NCBI GenBank assembly: GCA_014904985.1
Contig: MU129336.1
Location: 1 to 27,031, forward strand
DNA: 27,031 nt
Source of the DNA: Hydnum rufescens UP504
Taxonomy: Eukaryota > Basidiomycota > Agaricomycetes > Cantharellales > Hydnaceae
Reading direction: 5' to 3'
Positions 10,552-21,152 of the stretch are shown here, piece after piece. Each line of letters begins with the position of its first letter. Position 1 is the first letter of the stretch. Both the position numbers and the translations under genes were made by a program. The notes beneath the pieces were generated by a model. It searched no databases. It worked only from the letters and a program-made list of their open reading frames with translations, and was not told the DNA's origin.

Positions 10552-10855
10552 TCGTGAAGGACATGCTCAACGGCCGAGTCTGTGTTGTGCACCTTCTAGA
10601 CCTGTTTATCATGCCCTCTTTTCAACACACAGTGGTGAAGGATGTGCTCAACGGTCGAGTCTGTGTTGTGTGCCTTCTAGGCCTGTTTATCACACCCTCT
10701 TTTCAATGCAAGGTGGTGAAGGACATGCTCAACAGCCGAGTCTGTGTTGTGCACCTTCTAGACCTGTTTATCATGCCCTTTTTTCAATGCATGGTGGCGG
10801 AGGACATGTCTAGCAGCCAAATCTGTGTTGTACACCTTCCAGACGTGTTCCTTTG
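10552..10855 (+). repeat. 81-bp tandem repeat array
   Basis: Three full units and a diverged fourth, each about 81 bp, so 27 codons. All are open in one frame, reading units such as DMLNGRVCVVHLLDLFIMP. The array ends about 45 bp before the start codon of the KDZ gene, so it could lie in its 5' region. The coding-compatible period and the open frame may reflect selection or chance; there is no independent start or family. Confidence 0.8.
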
Positions 10856-12419
10856 TTACTAAACTCAGTACTCCTATAATCACCAAATCCCTTGCAGCAC
10901 AATGAACACAACCATGAAGCAATTGATTCGCAAACAAAGCTCTACTTCATTGCCATCATCCTCACAGCTCTCTGTCAATCCTTCCATATCCACAGCACCA
11001 ACTACTCATCCCAGGCGCCCTCATTCCAAATTCCCAAATGCTGAAGTCATGGGTGAAGCACCCAGTGGGGTGATCACCAGTCTCTCAAGCAGGAAGCAGT
11101 CCACTGCCAAACCATCTACTCGGTCGACATATATTGAATCATATCCTCTAAATCTTGACTTTGAGCCAGACATGGCCCTGGCCCCCATCCATCTTGAGCC
11201 AGACAAGCTCTCCTGTCATGCATGATGGAAGCATGCACAGGCTCACTGGTGGGGTAACAATGTCCTCCCATCTCTCATTCATCCATTTATGAGTTTCCAA
11301 AGAGAGCAGAATGCTGGGGCCCGGGTTGATTCAATGACCAATCGCTGTCTGTGTCCAGAATGTCATCGCTTGCTGAAATTGGTTTGTGTCCATATGGAGT
11401 ATCTGGAGGATATCGAGTTGGTTATTTGCTCTCGTCACCCTGTGGTGTGGAAGATAAAAACATCCAGTATCAGAAAATGCGAAATTACACAACTTCCAGC
11501 CATTGGATGATCACATGACCAATTATGAGATTAATTACGGCTACACGCAGAAACCAAATTCATTTTATAACTCTGTCAGTTTTGATCGGAGAGGTACGCC
11601 CATATAACGCTTAGAAAGCTACAATTCACATCTTTCGAATGGTACCAAACACAAGTTGAACGGACCAAAACTGCACTCTCCAGGCCAATTTTATTATTAA
11701 AATCCAGGATTTCCAGTACAAAACGAATACCTCCGTCAGTTCGCATTCAATCCTCTCGGAACAACCGCGCCTAGAAAGATATAAAAAATCCGCATCCAAC
11801 GGTACTGAGCACGCGAAGAACAGATTAAAACTGAACTCTACAGAACGATATTACTATCAGAATCAACACCCATCAGTAAAAAACAAATTTCTCCGTCAGT
11901 TTACACCGGATCTGCTCGGAACCACCGCGCCCAGAAAGCTGTTAAAAGTCCGCATCGAATGATACCAAGCACGCCTATTACGGATACAGACTGCTGTCTC
12001 TGCATCGAATCCCACACCATGCACTTGTTCCTTTTATTAACCAGTAACAAAAACACCTTAACCACTGGACTATGCTCAGATTAATCTCCAGAACCCGGAG
12101 ATGTCCTTTAATTTTGCTTCCCATGAGCCCCAAAACACATCACAAGATCAGTGACATCATGCTCCAACCACTCCACAAGCTCAGCAAATTAGTGACATCA
12201 TTCCCTTTATGAATCCTTTTGTTCTCTTTATGAATGACATCACTATGACTTCACTATGACATCATACTCTATGGATGACTCAGCTATGACCGCATTATGA
12301 CATCATTTCTTTATTACTCTTTTGTTCTACTCCACTATGACTCCCCCATGACATCACTATGATCTCATAGCTTTATTACTCTTTTGTTCTTGCTCCATGC
12401 ACAGCCACCTTCAAATAGG

Positions 12420-12427
12420 TATATAAG
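12420..12427 (+). promoter_or_regulatory. TATA box of the LTR-like insertion
   Basis: TATATAAG within the 1675-bp insertion, about 980 bp from its left end. Several near-copies of ATGACATCA lie upstream, the type of site bound by bZIP factors. This is the expected layout of an LTR U3 promoter and suggests transcription on the plus strand, into the distal KDZ exons. The start site is inferred. Confidence 0.55.
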
Positions 12428-12815
12428 CTAGCAGATTTTCTTGTTCCCCCCATCTCCTCACTCTGGAAATCAACCACTGTCAACTACTGTCTACCATTCT
12501 GCTTAATATCTAAAGAACTGTCTATCTAAAGCCATCTGGAGCTAAGTCATCTTCAAAATTGTTGAGACCAAGCTACTGGAAGCCATCTACACGAAATACT
12601 AAAGCCAAGGATAGTTGCAGAACCTAAGGTTAGAGTTGCTGGACATCCAAGGAAAAAGTAAGCATAACGAAATACGAGTCAGGAAAGAAGATTGAAGCAT
12701 ACTAACCAAACTAACCAAGCGCTGACCATTCCATAGCCCACAGATATCCGCATTTTGACTAGGAGGACATAAACAAGGACACACAAATATCAGTAAATGA
12801 ACAAACGCAACACAA

Positions 12816-12935
12816 ACACATATAAGCTTTTCCACAAGCATCCCAGACATATAAGCCTTCCTATAAGCATCCTCCACATATAAGCCTTTCTATAAGCATT
12901 CCATACGACGTATAAGCCTTCCTATAAGCATCTAC
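12816..12935 (+). repeat. About 30-bp tandem repeat
   Basis: Four imperfect copies of a 29-32-bp unit built on ACATATAAGCCTTCCTATAA followed by GCATC. It lies downstream of the TATA box within the LTR-like insertion. Each unit carries its own ATATAAG, so the array could also create weak promoters. Confidence 0.75.
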
Positions 12936-15865
12936 GATATATCATTGACTATTGCTAGTCCATATCACATTCCATTCTCCAATAAACACATACATATCTT
13001 GCAGAGAGTGATCAACCATTGAAGCGAACCAACCCATTTGAATAAACAGAAACACAGTCTCCTATCTACACACTGGCTGAACCAGATTTTGATTTGACAG
13101 TCATCGGAGCTCCCAACCCTTCTTCTATAGCAGGAATCCAGCTTGTTTGTCAGGGGTTCTTCCCTTGCTCTCCATTAGCTCCAACTTTGGCTGTGAGCTT
13201 GGATATGCTTGAGTTTGTGTCGGATCTGTTTGTAAATATGGCACCTAATGAACGAGCATGGGCAGCAGCCCTTAGGAAATATCTCAAGGCTCATGGGCAT
13301 GAATTTGCCACTGGGGATTCCCTTCATTGACGATTTGCCAATGCTCTTGCTCATTACCAAGTTCTTGTTCAACTGGTGAAGGCAGAAATGACCAAAATTA
13401 CCAACTTCTTCTGTGAATCATTGAACTCCACTGTTCCCATGGTCCCAGGATGTTCCTCCCCTCTTGTGCCTCTGCTTGATGAAAGAACCCCAGTCCTGGC
13501 TCAAGTATATGCAAATGCCCATAATTCCACTGGACCTACCAAAGTTCATGGTGCCCCAGAGTGTCCAAGCCCATGTTTGCAATCTCACTGTGCTCTTTGT
13601 TTTGGAGGGAGGCATGCAACTGATCTCCAAGCCAGTGTCATCATCTGCATAGATGCAAATTTTCAACTCAAACACAATCATGACAAGGACAGAAGGAAAG
13701 GTTTTGAGGGTCAGACAGGCAGCAGGGATCCGGAGATATACTCTCCAAGGACAGTGGAGCTCCTGCAGGCAGAGCTTGATGCAATGGCTGCAAGGATCAA
13801 TGAGATCTGACTGACAAGGAGGGCCACAGCTGGAGCAGGCAGGAAGCGGAAGGCTGATGAGCTGGTAGAGGATAACAGAGGTGAACCAGGTGATGATGAT
13901 GCTGTTGAACCAGGAATGAATGTACCAAATTCTGTTCTTGATATCTGTGGTGACTCGTTCATTGCAGCAGACAGTGATCACATTAAGGCCTCTACTCAAC
14001 ACTTTGATGACACTGGGCTGATGGCTATGCTTTGTTGGCATGATATTCCAATCTACATTGCCAATATGTGTACTGTGGGTGAGAAGCAGTTCTATGCCTT
14101 TGCCCTCATCTCTGCCCTCCTCAGGGATCTACCTAGTGATTGGACAGTTGGGCTGCTGTATGACATAGCCTGTCAAATCCATCATAGTCTCCTCAAGTGG
14201 AACATCATGCCTGAATGGACAGGACACATTGAGTTTGGTGTATCAGTTTTCCATGCATATGGCCACCAATGGACTTGCCAGCTTTGGTACCACCCCAGGA
14301 AGTCAGAAAAATGGGGGCTGTCTGACAGTGAAGGTTGTGAGAGATTCTGGAGTGAGCTCAGGCAACTTATTCCTGGTCTGCAGGTCACTGGGGTATGTAC
14401 ATTCACTTGCTAAGCCAGTATTAATAAGATATACTGATTATTGGTATTCTTAGTATCACAGACGACTGTTCATAATTGATCTCCAAGTGGAGCATATAGA
14501 TGAGCTCAAACAGGAGGCTGCAGGGAAGTGGCTTCATGATCATGTGTTGCGCACCATGGGACATGAGGCCATGGCTGAGGAAAAACTTGGTGAAGACTCA
14601 ATTGACTATCTCTTGGACCAGTTCAAGGAGCAGTGCACTTTTCAAAGTAGGCCAATCCCTCGGCAGTCAAAGACAAAGGGATTGCGTGTGATAGAACACA
14701 TTCTGTCTATGTCCCAATCTGCAGACTCACTCAGGGTACATCTAAGGGAGCTTACTGATGAGCTTGCAGGCCTTGTGACAGATACTGGAATGGTTGCATT
14801 GGAGGATGAGCTGTGGTTGAAGATTACTGAGATAAGGGCTAGTGTGCAGCGTCTTGAGAGTAATATTGCAAAAAAGACAGAGGAGCTTCATCTTTCTGAT
14901 CAAAAGTCCCACAAGGAGTTGGAGCAGTTAAAGACCAACAAGTGGATAAACCTCCAACTGAATATCAGGGTTGTAAGGGACCAGCTCCTGATGAAGCTTA
15001 GAGCACATAAATTTGAGCTTGCAGGGCTAGAGCATGCAGACACAAGTCACCAGCTGGACCACAAGACTAAGGAGCATGTGGAAAAGGCAATGAAAGGTCG
15101 TGTCTCTGGGATTCAAGCAACACTTAAATGCTATGAAGATATCCAAAAACAGATGATGAAGCTTAGAGGGAAAGGGAATGTTGCAAGGGATGCATATATC
15201 CCTCCAGAAATTTCATCATCAGTGTACAAGCTTGATGTAGATGAAGATATTTGGCAAGTGCCCCATCATGAGGATATGGCAAATTTTCCAGGTGGGAAGG
15301 TACCTGCATGGTTTGCAGACAAGAAAGTCCGTGGTGGCATCTGGCATGCTCAGGAGCTGGCGAACTGCCATGAGGAGCTTAGATGCTGTAAGGCAGAACT
15401 CTCCAACCTAAGGTCTTGGTTTTCAATGCAATGTGTTGCTACCCAGTGCACTATTGATCTCTGCAATGGTGTGTGGTCCTTCTGACTTGACTAAATTATT
15501 GTAAACTAACAGCTGCTGGGATTTTAACAGATGAAGATGTTAAATTTTGTGCCTTGATAGAGCTACACCGGTTGCATGACCTTGTTGATACCTGGCAACA
15601 TCACACTACTGGGCTTGCTGGTAGTGATGGGCAGCTGGATTGGGGGAGCATTCCAGACCAGCCACCTCCTTTAAGGAGGGCATGGGTCTGCTGGCAAGGG
15701 AGAGTACAAGCAGAGAAGGATTTATCCCCTGGGGAAGGGGAAGAGGGGGATCTGGGAGCAAGTTCTGATGATGATGATGAAAATGGTGAGTTGGAGGAGC
15801 AACCTGAGCTAGAAGATCTCACATTCTTAACCTCTCTTGATCTTGTTCTTGGACATGAGGATTAA

Positions 15866-16458
15866 CCCTTTCATACTTGACATAATGTACCATTCACATT
15901 AGACACTAAAAATGAAGGTTTCGGCCAGTATACTGCAATATACTATGTTCAGAAAACAAAATTTTGAAAGGTCATGTAGTGGGGCCCCATTGGGGCCCCA
16001 AGTGATGTGGAAAATATGAAAGAGCATCAAGGGCACATTTTGGGGCCACAATGGGGCCCCACTTACTCTCATTTTCCGGTATTGAATACCAATTGGCACC
16101 CCCATGGCACCCCATTGTTGCTAGACCTAACTAGGTATCAAATATTGCCTTACCTATCATAGGTAGGAAATATGGTTGACCAGCCTGAGCTGACCATCCC
16201 CTTGCTTCCTTAGATAGTAGTCTGGCCCCTTTCACCAGCTACTACCACACCTCCCATATTCCTTCCCCCTCTCCCTCTGCTTCTCTCATGTACGAGGTGA
16301 AGCCAGTGCTTAGCCTCATGCATGGCCCATCCACTCAAAGCCAGTGCCTAGAGCAGGAGGATTTCTCTCTCCCTTCTGTTTACAGGAATGTCGACTCTGC
16401 CTCATCTAACAATGACTCCCGCATATATTTGAAGTTGAATAATGTGTTATTACAATAG
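15866..16458. other. Non-coding stretch downstream of KDZ
   Basis: Contains repeated GGGGCCCCATTGGGGCCCC-type palindromic motifs (15978-16070) and a pyrimidine-rich segment near 16250-16290. No gene. This may be the 3' flank of the KDZ element; I could not identify its terminal repeat. Confidence 0.45.
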
Positions 16459-16945
16459 CAGGTAATATGCATTTTATGGCAGGTGATGTGCATTTCATAG
16501 CAGGTGATATGCATTTTATAGCAGGTGATGTGCATTCCATAGTAGGTGATATGCATTTTATAGCAGGTGATGTGCATTCCATAGCAGGTGGTATGGATTC
16601 TATACTAGGTGATATGGACTCCATAGTAGGTCATATAGATTTCATAGCAGGTGATATGTGTTTCATAGTAGGTGATGTGCACTTCACAGTAGGTGATATA
16701 CAATCTATAGTAGGTGAAATGGATTCTATAGTAGGTGACATGTATTTCATAGTAGGTGATATGAATTTAATAGTAGGTGCACAGGATTTGATAGTAGGTG
16801 AACAGGATTTGATAGTGGGTGCTATGGATTTGATAGTAGGTGATGTGGATTCCATAGTAGGTACTAGGAATTTCATAGTAGGTATCATGGATTTCATAGT
16901 GGGTGATGTGGATTCCATAGTAGGTACTAGTCATCTACCATAGCA
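16459..16945 (+). repeat. 21-bp minisatellite encoding heptapeptides
   Basis: About 23 imperfect copies of a 21-bp unit of the type GCAGGTGATATGCATTTTATA, drifting to TAGTAGGTGATATGGATTTC towards the right. The frame stays open on the plus strand as MHFIAGD-type heptapeptides and is also open on the minus strand as PTMESTS-type repeats. Because the period is a multiple of three, open frames arise on both strands without selection, so I treat it as a minisatellite and not a gene. Confidence 0.9.
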
Positions 16946-17038
16946 GGTGGTACAGGATGTCATTTTGTAGCATCCAGGAATAGCAGGTGATAACCTGCTA
17001 CCAAGATACCCTTCAAGGGGGGGTTTCATACATTAAAA

Positions 17039-17960
17039 TTGGACCTTCAAGGGGTCATAGTAGTTGCCCTAAGCTGGTGGAATGACACTGACAGTACTGC
17101 TCTCACATGCACTAAGTGCAACCCTACCTTTAGACTTGACCAGAAGAAGGTTACAAAAATAATTGAACATTCCAGTACCCATATCCTCTGGGACCCAACA
17201 ATTGCATGGGAGGATGAGCCCTGTGGTTTTTTCCTTAGACCAGCACCTCAATGTCTCATTTACCATGTTAGGGGTAGAGGTGCACACTCAGCACTTCATG
17301 TGGATGTCATTCGCTCCCATGGCTGCCCTGCTATAGGAAATTTTTCATACAAGAAAGCATCACAATCAACTGCTGGCTCACCATGCTCAAATGTACCTTT
17401 GAAATGCCCCCAGTGCCCTGCCTCAGACCCTGCAATTTGGAGATACAATATACCAGCACACTTTGCGAAAGAGCATGCCTCTGCTGATGCACAGGAATAC
17501 CTTGGCCTCTCAACACTCTCATTGTCTGAAACTGATAGTATGCGAATTATCTGGAACAACCGTTGAAAGGTGGCATCAGCACAGTGTGCCAAGTGGACAA
17601 AGAAAGTGAATGAGATGAAAATTTCAGAGTGCCACAGCACTGGATTGGCCCTTCAGTGTGTAATTCCCAATCTATTTGAGCAATACTAATAGACCAAACC
17701 CTTGGGTAGACTGGACTCCAATCCAGCAGTGGCAGAACCACCCAAACTTGTGCCAATTTCATCATCATCTCTAAATCTGACTGAAGATGAGGTCATAAAT
17801 GGATCCAAAACTCTCAGTTCTGACAGCAAATCATCCAACAATGAGTATATCAACTGAGAAAGTGATGAAGATGGGGATGACAGTGCAAGTGTGGAAGTTG
17901 CTGTCCCAGATGCCATTGGTACAAATTTCCATATTATGTTCTGGAATTTCTCACTGCTAT
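17039..17960 (+). pseudogene. Decayed Cys/His-rich (zinc-finger-like) frame
   Basis: The frame from 17039 to 17566 includes LTCTKCNPTF ... IIEHSSTHILWD, then PCGFFLRPAPQC, then a second Cys/His cluster LKCPQCPASDPAIWRYN ... HFAKEH. The second cluster resembles a C2H2 or BED-like finger. Beyond a TGA at 17564-17566 the same frame continues (KVASAQCAKWTKKVNEMK) to TAA TAG at 17687-17692, and on through a Ser/acidic segment with another TGA at 17855-17857. From memory, similar hypothetical proteins are frequent in transposon-rich regions of mushroom genomes, but I cannot name the family. An upstream exon may exist; the first residues before WWNDTDSTAL could be intronic. Confidence 0.6.
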
Positions 17961-18773
17961 TCACATGTGTAGATTACAATGAACCTGAGGATGGCAATGG
18001 GATGAACCTCACCCCCAGCTTCAATATCTCTCAATGCATGTCTCAATCAGGCTGACTCCAAAAGACTCATACCTTTGGGGGACTTTCTGTCTGTCTATGT
18101 GGCTCTCATGTGATGGAAGAAGAAAAGCAGCCTGTGTCGCTCAGACCATCAATCAAGTGCCAAAACCAAGGGTGTGAAACTCAATGGGTATGTCTCTATC
18201 CCAAATTCTTGAACATAATCCAAGCTTATTATTGATTATTGGGTATACTAGTATCACTGTGACTGTGTAGACCTTGAAGCCCCCATAGACAGGTGGACAT
18301 GTGCTGCTCATGATCAAGATTGGTGACCAACTAAGCACCGGAGGGTTGAATGACACTTGTATTAGGGTTGAAAAAAATCTAAACACTAGATCATGTATTT
18401 AATGACTCTATATCCCCCTGGGAAATGATGTGAAAAAAAGGTCTTGGGTCTCAGGGAGGGGGTACATGTGTTCCAATATTTGATCATGTGCTCCCCCTTG
18501 TTCAGATCTCCCCCTTGGGAGGCCTCAATCCAAACAGATGCCATCTGATCTGCATCCAATCCGAGAGGAGCACTACATTAGACACCTATTAGTCCAGGGG
18601 TCTTGGGCTCAAAATGTTTGATTTAGACACTAGTAGGTACTAGTAGTAGAACTTATTGATCTAGGCAGCATTAGACACCAGTAGACACACAGTAAGGATG
18701 ATAGACACCTCTAAGGCTCCAGAAAATATCTTATTAGACATGCCTAAATTAGACCTGTAACACTCTCCAGCTG
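17961..18773. other. Intergenic stretch with TTAGACA-type motifs
   Basis: No supported gene. From about 18575 the motif TTAGACA/TAGACAC recurs several times, ending at the short repeat at 18774. A similar motif cluster follows the first copy of that repeat at the start of the window, which suggests one repeat family. Confidence 0.45.
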
Positions 18774-18799
18774 GTGAACAAACCCTCCTGGGTGGCACC
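18774..18799 (+). repeat. Short direct repeat, copy 2
   Basis: Matches 2-27 with one difference. It directly abuts the TGTTAG that starts the gypsy LTR-like sequence at 18801. Confidence 0.6.
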
Positions 18800-18800
18800 T

Positions 18801-19390
18801 TGTTAGTAGCATGAAATTCTCATGACGGCAGGGCCGTCCGTCATCATATCTATCATGCCGGTTCTGTACTCTTTCATCATTGAACCCCTCTCTTCCCTTT
18901 TCTTTTCTTCTTTTTCCCTTCCGCCACCAAAACCGGTGGAAAGCTTCTCCCACAGGGAGTTTGGTGCTGCCCTGGGTTTAGCTAGATTCCTTGCTTATGT
19001 AATAGCATAGATTCATTGTACTAGCTTACCCAGAAAGCCCCGAGAAAGATATCTTTTTACTTTCCTGCAACTCGTGCCTTTGCGCGGTGCTGGAACAGCA
19101 CCCTGCGCAACAGGCCAACATCTTCCGTAATGAGACCTACTACGGAGTCTCTAGAAATACCGCCTAAGGCAAGTACTATGTCCTTATACGTGCTTGTGAG
19201 CCCCCAACCGGGACCCGAACCCCCGCCTGGGAGTTCCCTACTGGCAACCCTTAATTCGGATATGACTGAATTAACACTGGTGGAGTGTGTAAGAACGACT
19301 CCTACACGGTCACATTCCATTACACCGACTGTCTTCTGACATGCCTATGGGCCGTCCGAAGATGGTAACCCTAGCCCCCTATCAAATTGG
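18801..19390 (+). mobile_element. Probable 5' LTR and leader of a Ty3/gypsy retrotransposon
   Basis: Sequence and base composition change at TGTTAG (18801). A 7-bp inverted repeat (ATGACGG...CCGTCAT) lies at about 18821-18844, followed by a pyrimidine-rich stretch and then the decayed gag region. This position, upstream of gag on the same strand, is where the 5' LTR should be. I could not fix the LTR end or a primer binding site, because the 3' LTR lies outside the window. Confidence 0.45.
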
Positions 19391-20771
19391 GTGGATACCT
19401 CAAGAGGGGTGGACATTCCCCCCAAAATTCACGACGACACGAATCGCCTAGAAGTCTCGGGGTCAGACCGCCGTACCTCGAAAAAGTCTTTCGTTGGACC
19501 CAAGCCGTCCCTGAGCTCCTGTTCGACCGCTTCCAGCCTCACGAGAATGGCCTGGAAGCCCGCACACAAGATTACGTCCTTACATCTAGACCCCCAAATG
19601 ACTAACGACCGAAATCTACTTAAGGGATCAAAATGGGGTACCCACCTTCTTCAAGCTGCTGTGCCTATGCCTGCCCCACGTGGTACCCCCAAGAGCCTCG
19701 AAGGGGTCCGGTAGTACCTGTCTCCTCCTCGACAGAAGGCGTACGACAGCAGGTCCATGAAGCTGTAGCCAGTTCCGTTAACGTAGATCAAGAGGCTCTA
19801 CGACGTGCTAGTTTACACTCGTCGGTCGTCGACTCCTTACGACGGGAACAAGGGCCCAATGCCTCAGCAGATGTTAGGCTCATTAACAGCTTTTTACATC
19901 ATTTACTCTATGAACTGGACATGGAGTCAGAAGGGTTTATGAGTACTATCATATGGATCTCACGCAATGGGCACCCCACGGTATATAAACCCGATGTTGA
20001 ATTCCGGCTCACGCTACTCCAATGGGGCCAAGTGATACAGGATGCAGTCGCGGAGATCGCTAGACACTATATCTTACCCGTCCAGGACCCATACAAGTTC
20101 GACCCGGAGGGGTACTGGCCATACACATGGAGGCTGGAGTCGCCTCCGAAGAAAAGGTGACCCAGCTTGCTGTGTTGGCTCTTCGAAGACTACGAACGGG
20201 CATAAAGGTAATTGCCCAAATCCAGAGTACCGAAGGGGACGAGTCGGTCGCCTACACGACCAATTCCAAGGCCCAAGAGATAGCGACTGGGCTAGTAGAA
20301 ACGACCTCTTGCGCTGCCTCTCCATTGGGGGTTTACTCGAAAGCCCCGGAGGGACTCACCTGGCATAATGTGGAGGCCCCGACCCCTAGCACAGTAATAA
20401 GCCACGACGGAGGTCCCCCGTTACGTTCTCGACTCGAAACCAGACGTCCGTGGCCATCGGTGGATCCCCTGAGATCCTTTATGCACACCACCCAGTCGAT
20501 AACCCCAAGGGTCTTTACACAAGGTCCCAAATTCTCCAACGACGGTCCCATGGGACAGCCTCCAGGGGCTGATGTACCGGACCAGACGCCAGGTTGGCAG
20601 AACAGGCCCATGCCGCCCGATGGAGAGAACCCCCCTAGGAACCCTCCAAGTGGAGGTCCCCCTGACGGCAGCGATCCAGGTGATGACAATGGAATCCCTG
20701 GGGAAAACCCGTTTAATCAGGGATGGCCTCGTCGAGACCCCCTGCAGGGATATCCCCATCGTGGCGTGCCA
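19391..20771 (+). pseudogene. Ty3/gypsy gag, N-terminal part (decayed, interrupted)
   Basis: Gag forms the particle that packages retrotransposon RNA. Coding-like sequence passes through three frames: 19391-19714, then 19633-20160 (ending SPPKKR), then from 20127 (MEAGVASEEKV) to the insertion site. The last part is Pro/Gly/Asp-rich and reads GYPHRGVP at 20771, where the 4.8-kb element begins; the continuation after the element starts with the same GVP. Whether the first two frames belong to one Gag with frameshifts or to upstream exons is unclear. Base composition (more GC, CpG-rich) differs from the KDZ region. Confidence 0.65.
20764..20771. repeat. Target site duplication, left (GCGTGCCA)
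   Basis: GCGTGCCA here is repeated exactly at 25587-25594. The frame reads GVP at both copies. An 8-bp duplication is typical of hAT-like elements and has been reported for Zisupton-type elements. Confidence 0.85.
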
Positions 20772-20846
20772 CACCTTGGTCAGTCATCTAAGCCTACCTA
20801 GTTAGGTACCACTTTTGGGGCAGATAATGGTACCTAAGTAGGTCCC
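20772..20846 (+). repeat. Left terminal inverted repeat
   Basis: Pairs with 25513-25586. Shared blocks include TGGTCAGTCA, TTAGGTACCACTTT, GGGGCAGA, AATGGTACCTAA and TAGGTCCC. Small indels separate the blocks. Confidence 0.85.
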
Positions 20847-20854
20847 ATCACTAT

Positions 20855-20932
20855 TCCGGCCGAAATGGCCATTTTACGGCCTGCACCTTCTGGCCCAGAA
20901 TTGGCCGAAATGGCCGAAAATTGGCCGAAACT
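20855..20932 (+). repeat. Subterminal GGCCGAAAT motif cluster
   Basis: Several copies of GGCCGAAAT or GGCCGAAA(A) occur just inside the left terminal repeat, and one inverted counterpart (ATTTCGGCC) lies near 25494 inside the right end. Repeated short motifs near the ends are typical transposase-binding regions, so this may be such a site. Confidence 0.55.
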
Positions 20933-21152
20933 GGGACTTAGAGAATCTCAGACTTGCAGGACAGCAGGCCATATGGACTTATCGGTGATAATAGTGTTCC
21001 ATTTATAATTATTTATTTATTATCACTTATTATACATATATTTGAGGCCTGCCTAGGCGGGCTTTCTGGTTGCCCATTTGCATGTTGAGCACTCACCCAA
21101 TTAGGACTTATTTATTTATTTATTTATTTAAAAATTCAATTAGTAAAAAAAT
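20933..21152. other. AT-rich distal part of the left arm
   Basis: Contains TTTATTTATTTA runs and no gene. It corresponds to the AT-rich TAATAA stretch of the right arm (about 25345-25440), and would be the 3' region of the left transcription unit. It may supply polyadenylation signals. Confidence 0.45.

Larger units (their letters stand above)
11441..13115 (+). mobile_element. LTR-like insertion inside the KDZ gene (probable solo LTR, 1675 bp)
   Basis: Begins TGTGGTGTGG and ends GCTCCCA, with ACCC on both sides (11437-11440 and 13116-13119), a 4-bp target duplication. Taking it out joins CAC CC with T TCT TCT and restores the transposase frame exactly. The interior has three diverged units of about 140 bp (11540-12000) that match, in reverse orientation, the units in copies 1 and 2. 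It also has several ATGACATCA-type motifs (12090-12370), two copies of TTTATTACTCTTTTGTTCT, a TATA box and a tandem repeat near the right end. No coding frame. The terminal sequences differ from copies 1 and 2, so this is a related but distinct subfamily. Confidence 0.8.
10902..15865 (+). pseudogene. KDZ-family DNA transposase with CxC cysteine cluster (decayed)
   Basis: KDZ (Kyakuja-Dileera-Zisupton) transposases act in the nucleus as DDE-type recombinases that move their own DNA. The chosen start is ATG at 10902. Residues near 140-175 hold the CxC cluster (CLCPECHRLLKLVCV). A 1675-bp LTR-like insertion (11441-13115) breaks the gene right after this cluster, and the frame resumes as GFFPCSPLAPTLAVSLDMLE. 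Later come CFGG, ICIDANF (first candidate acidic residue), ICGDSFIAADSDHIKAS, GLLYDIACQIHHS, VFHAYGHQW, and SDSEGCERFWSEL (candidate catalytic Glu). Introns are 14393-14453 (GTATGT...TAG), giving TGYHRRLF, and 15469-15530 (GTGTGT...CAG), giving NDEDVKF. The C-terminus is coiled-coil then acidic, with stop at 15863-15865. Without insertion and introns it would be about 1053 residues, normal for the family. Three in-frame TGA stops (11223-11225, 13328-13330, 13808-13810) make it inactive as it stands. Confidence 0.92.

Noticed and set aside
14182..14406. Minus-strand frames over the KDZ catalytic region
   Set aside because: They are antisense shadows of a strongly supported transposase frame.
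19195..19240. tRNA-like T-arm (CCGGGACCCGAACC) as a primer binding site or tRNA gene
   Set aside because: The stem does not pair properly around the loop, the conserved A is missing, and no acceptor, D or anticodon arm could be built.
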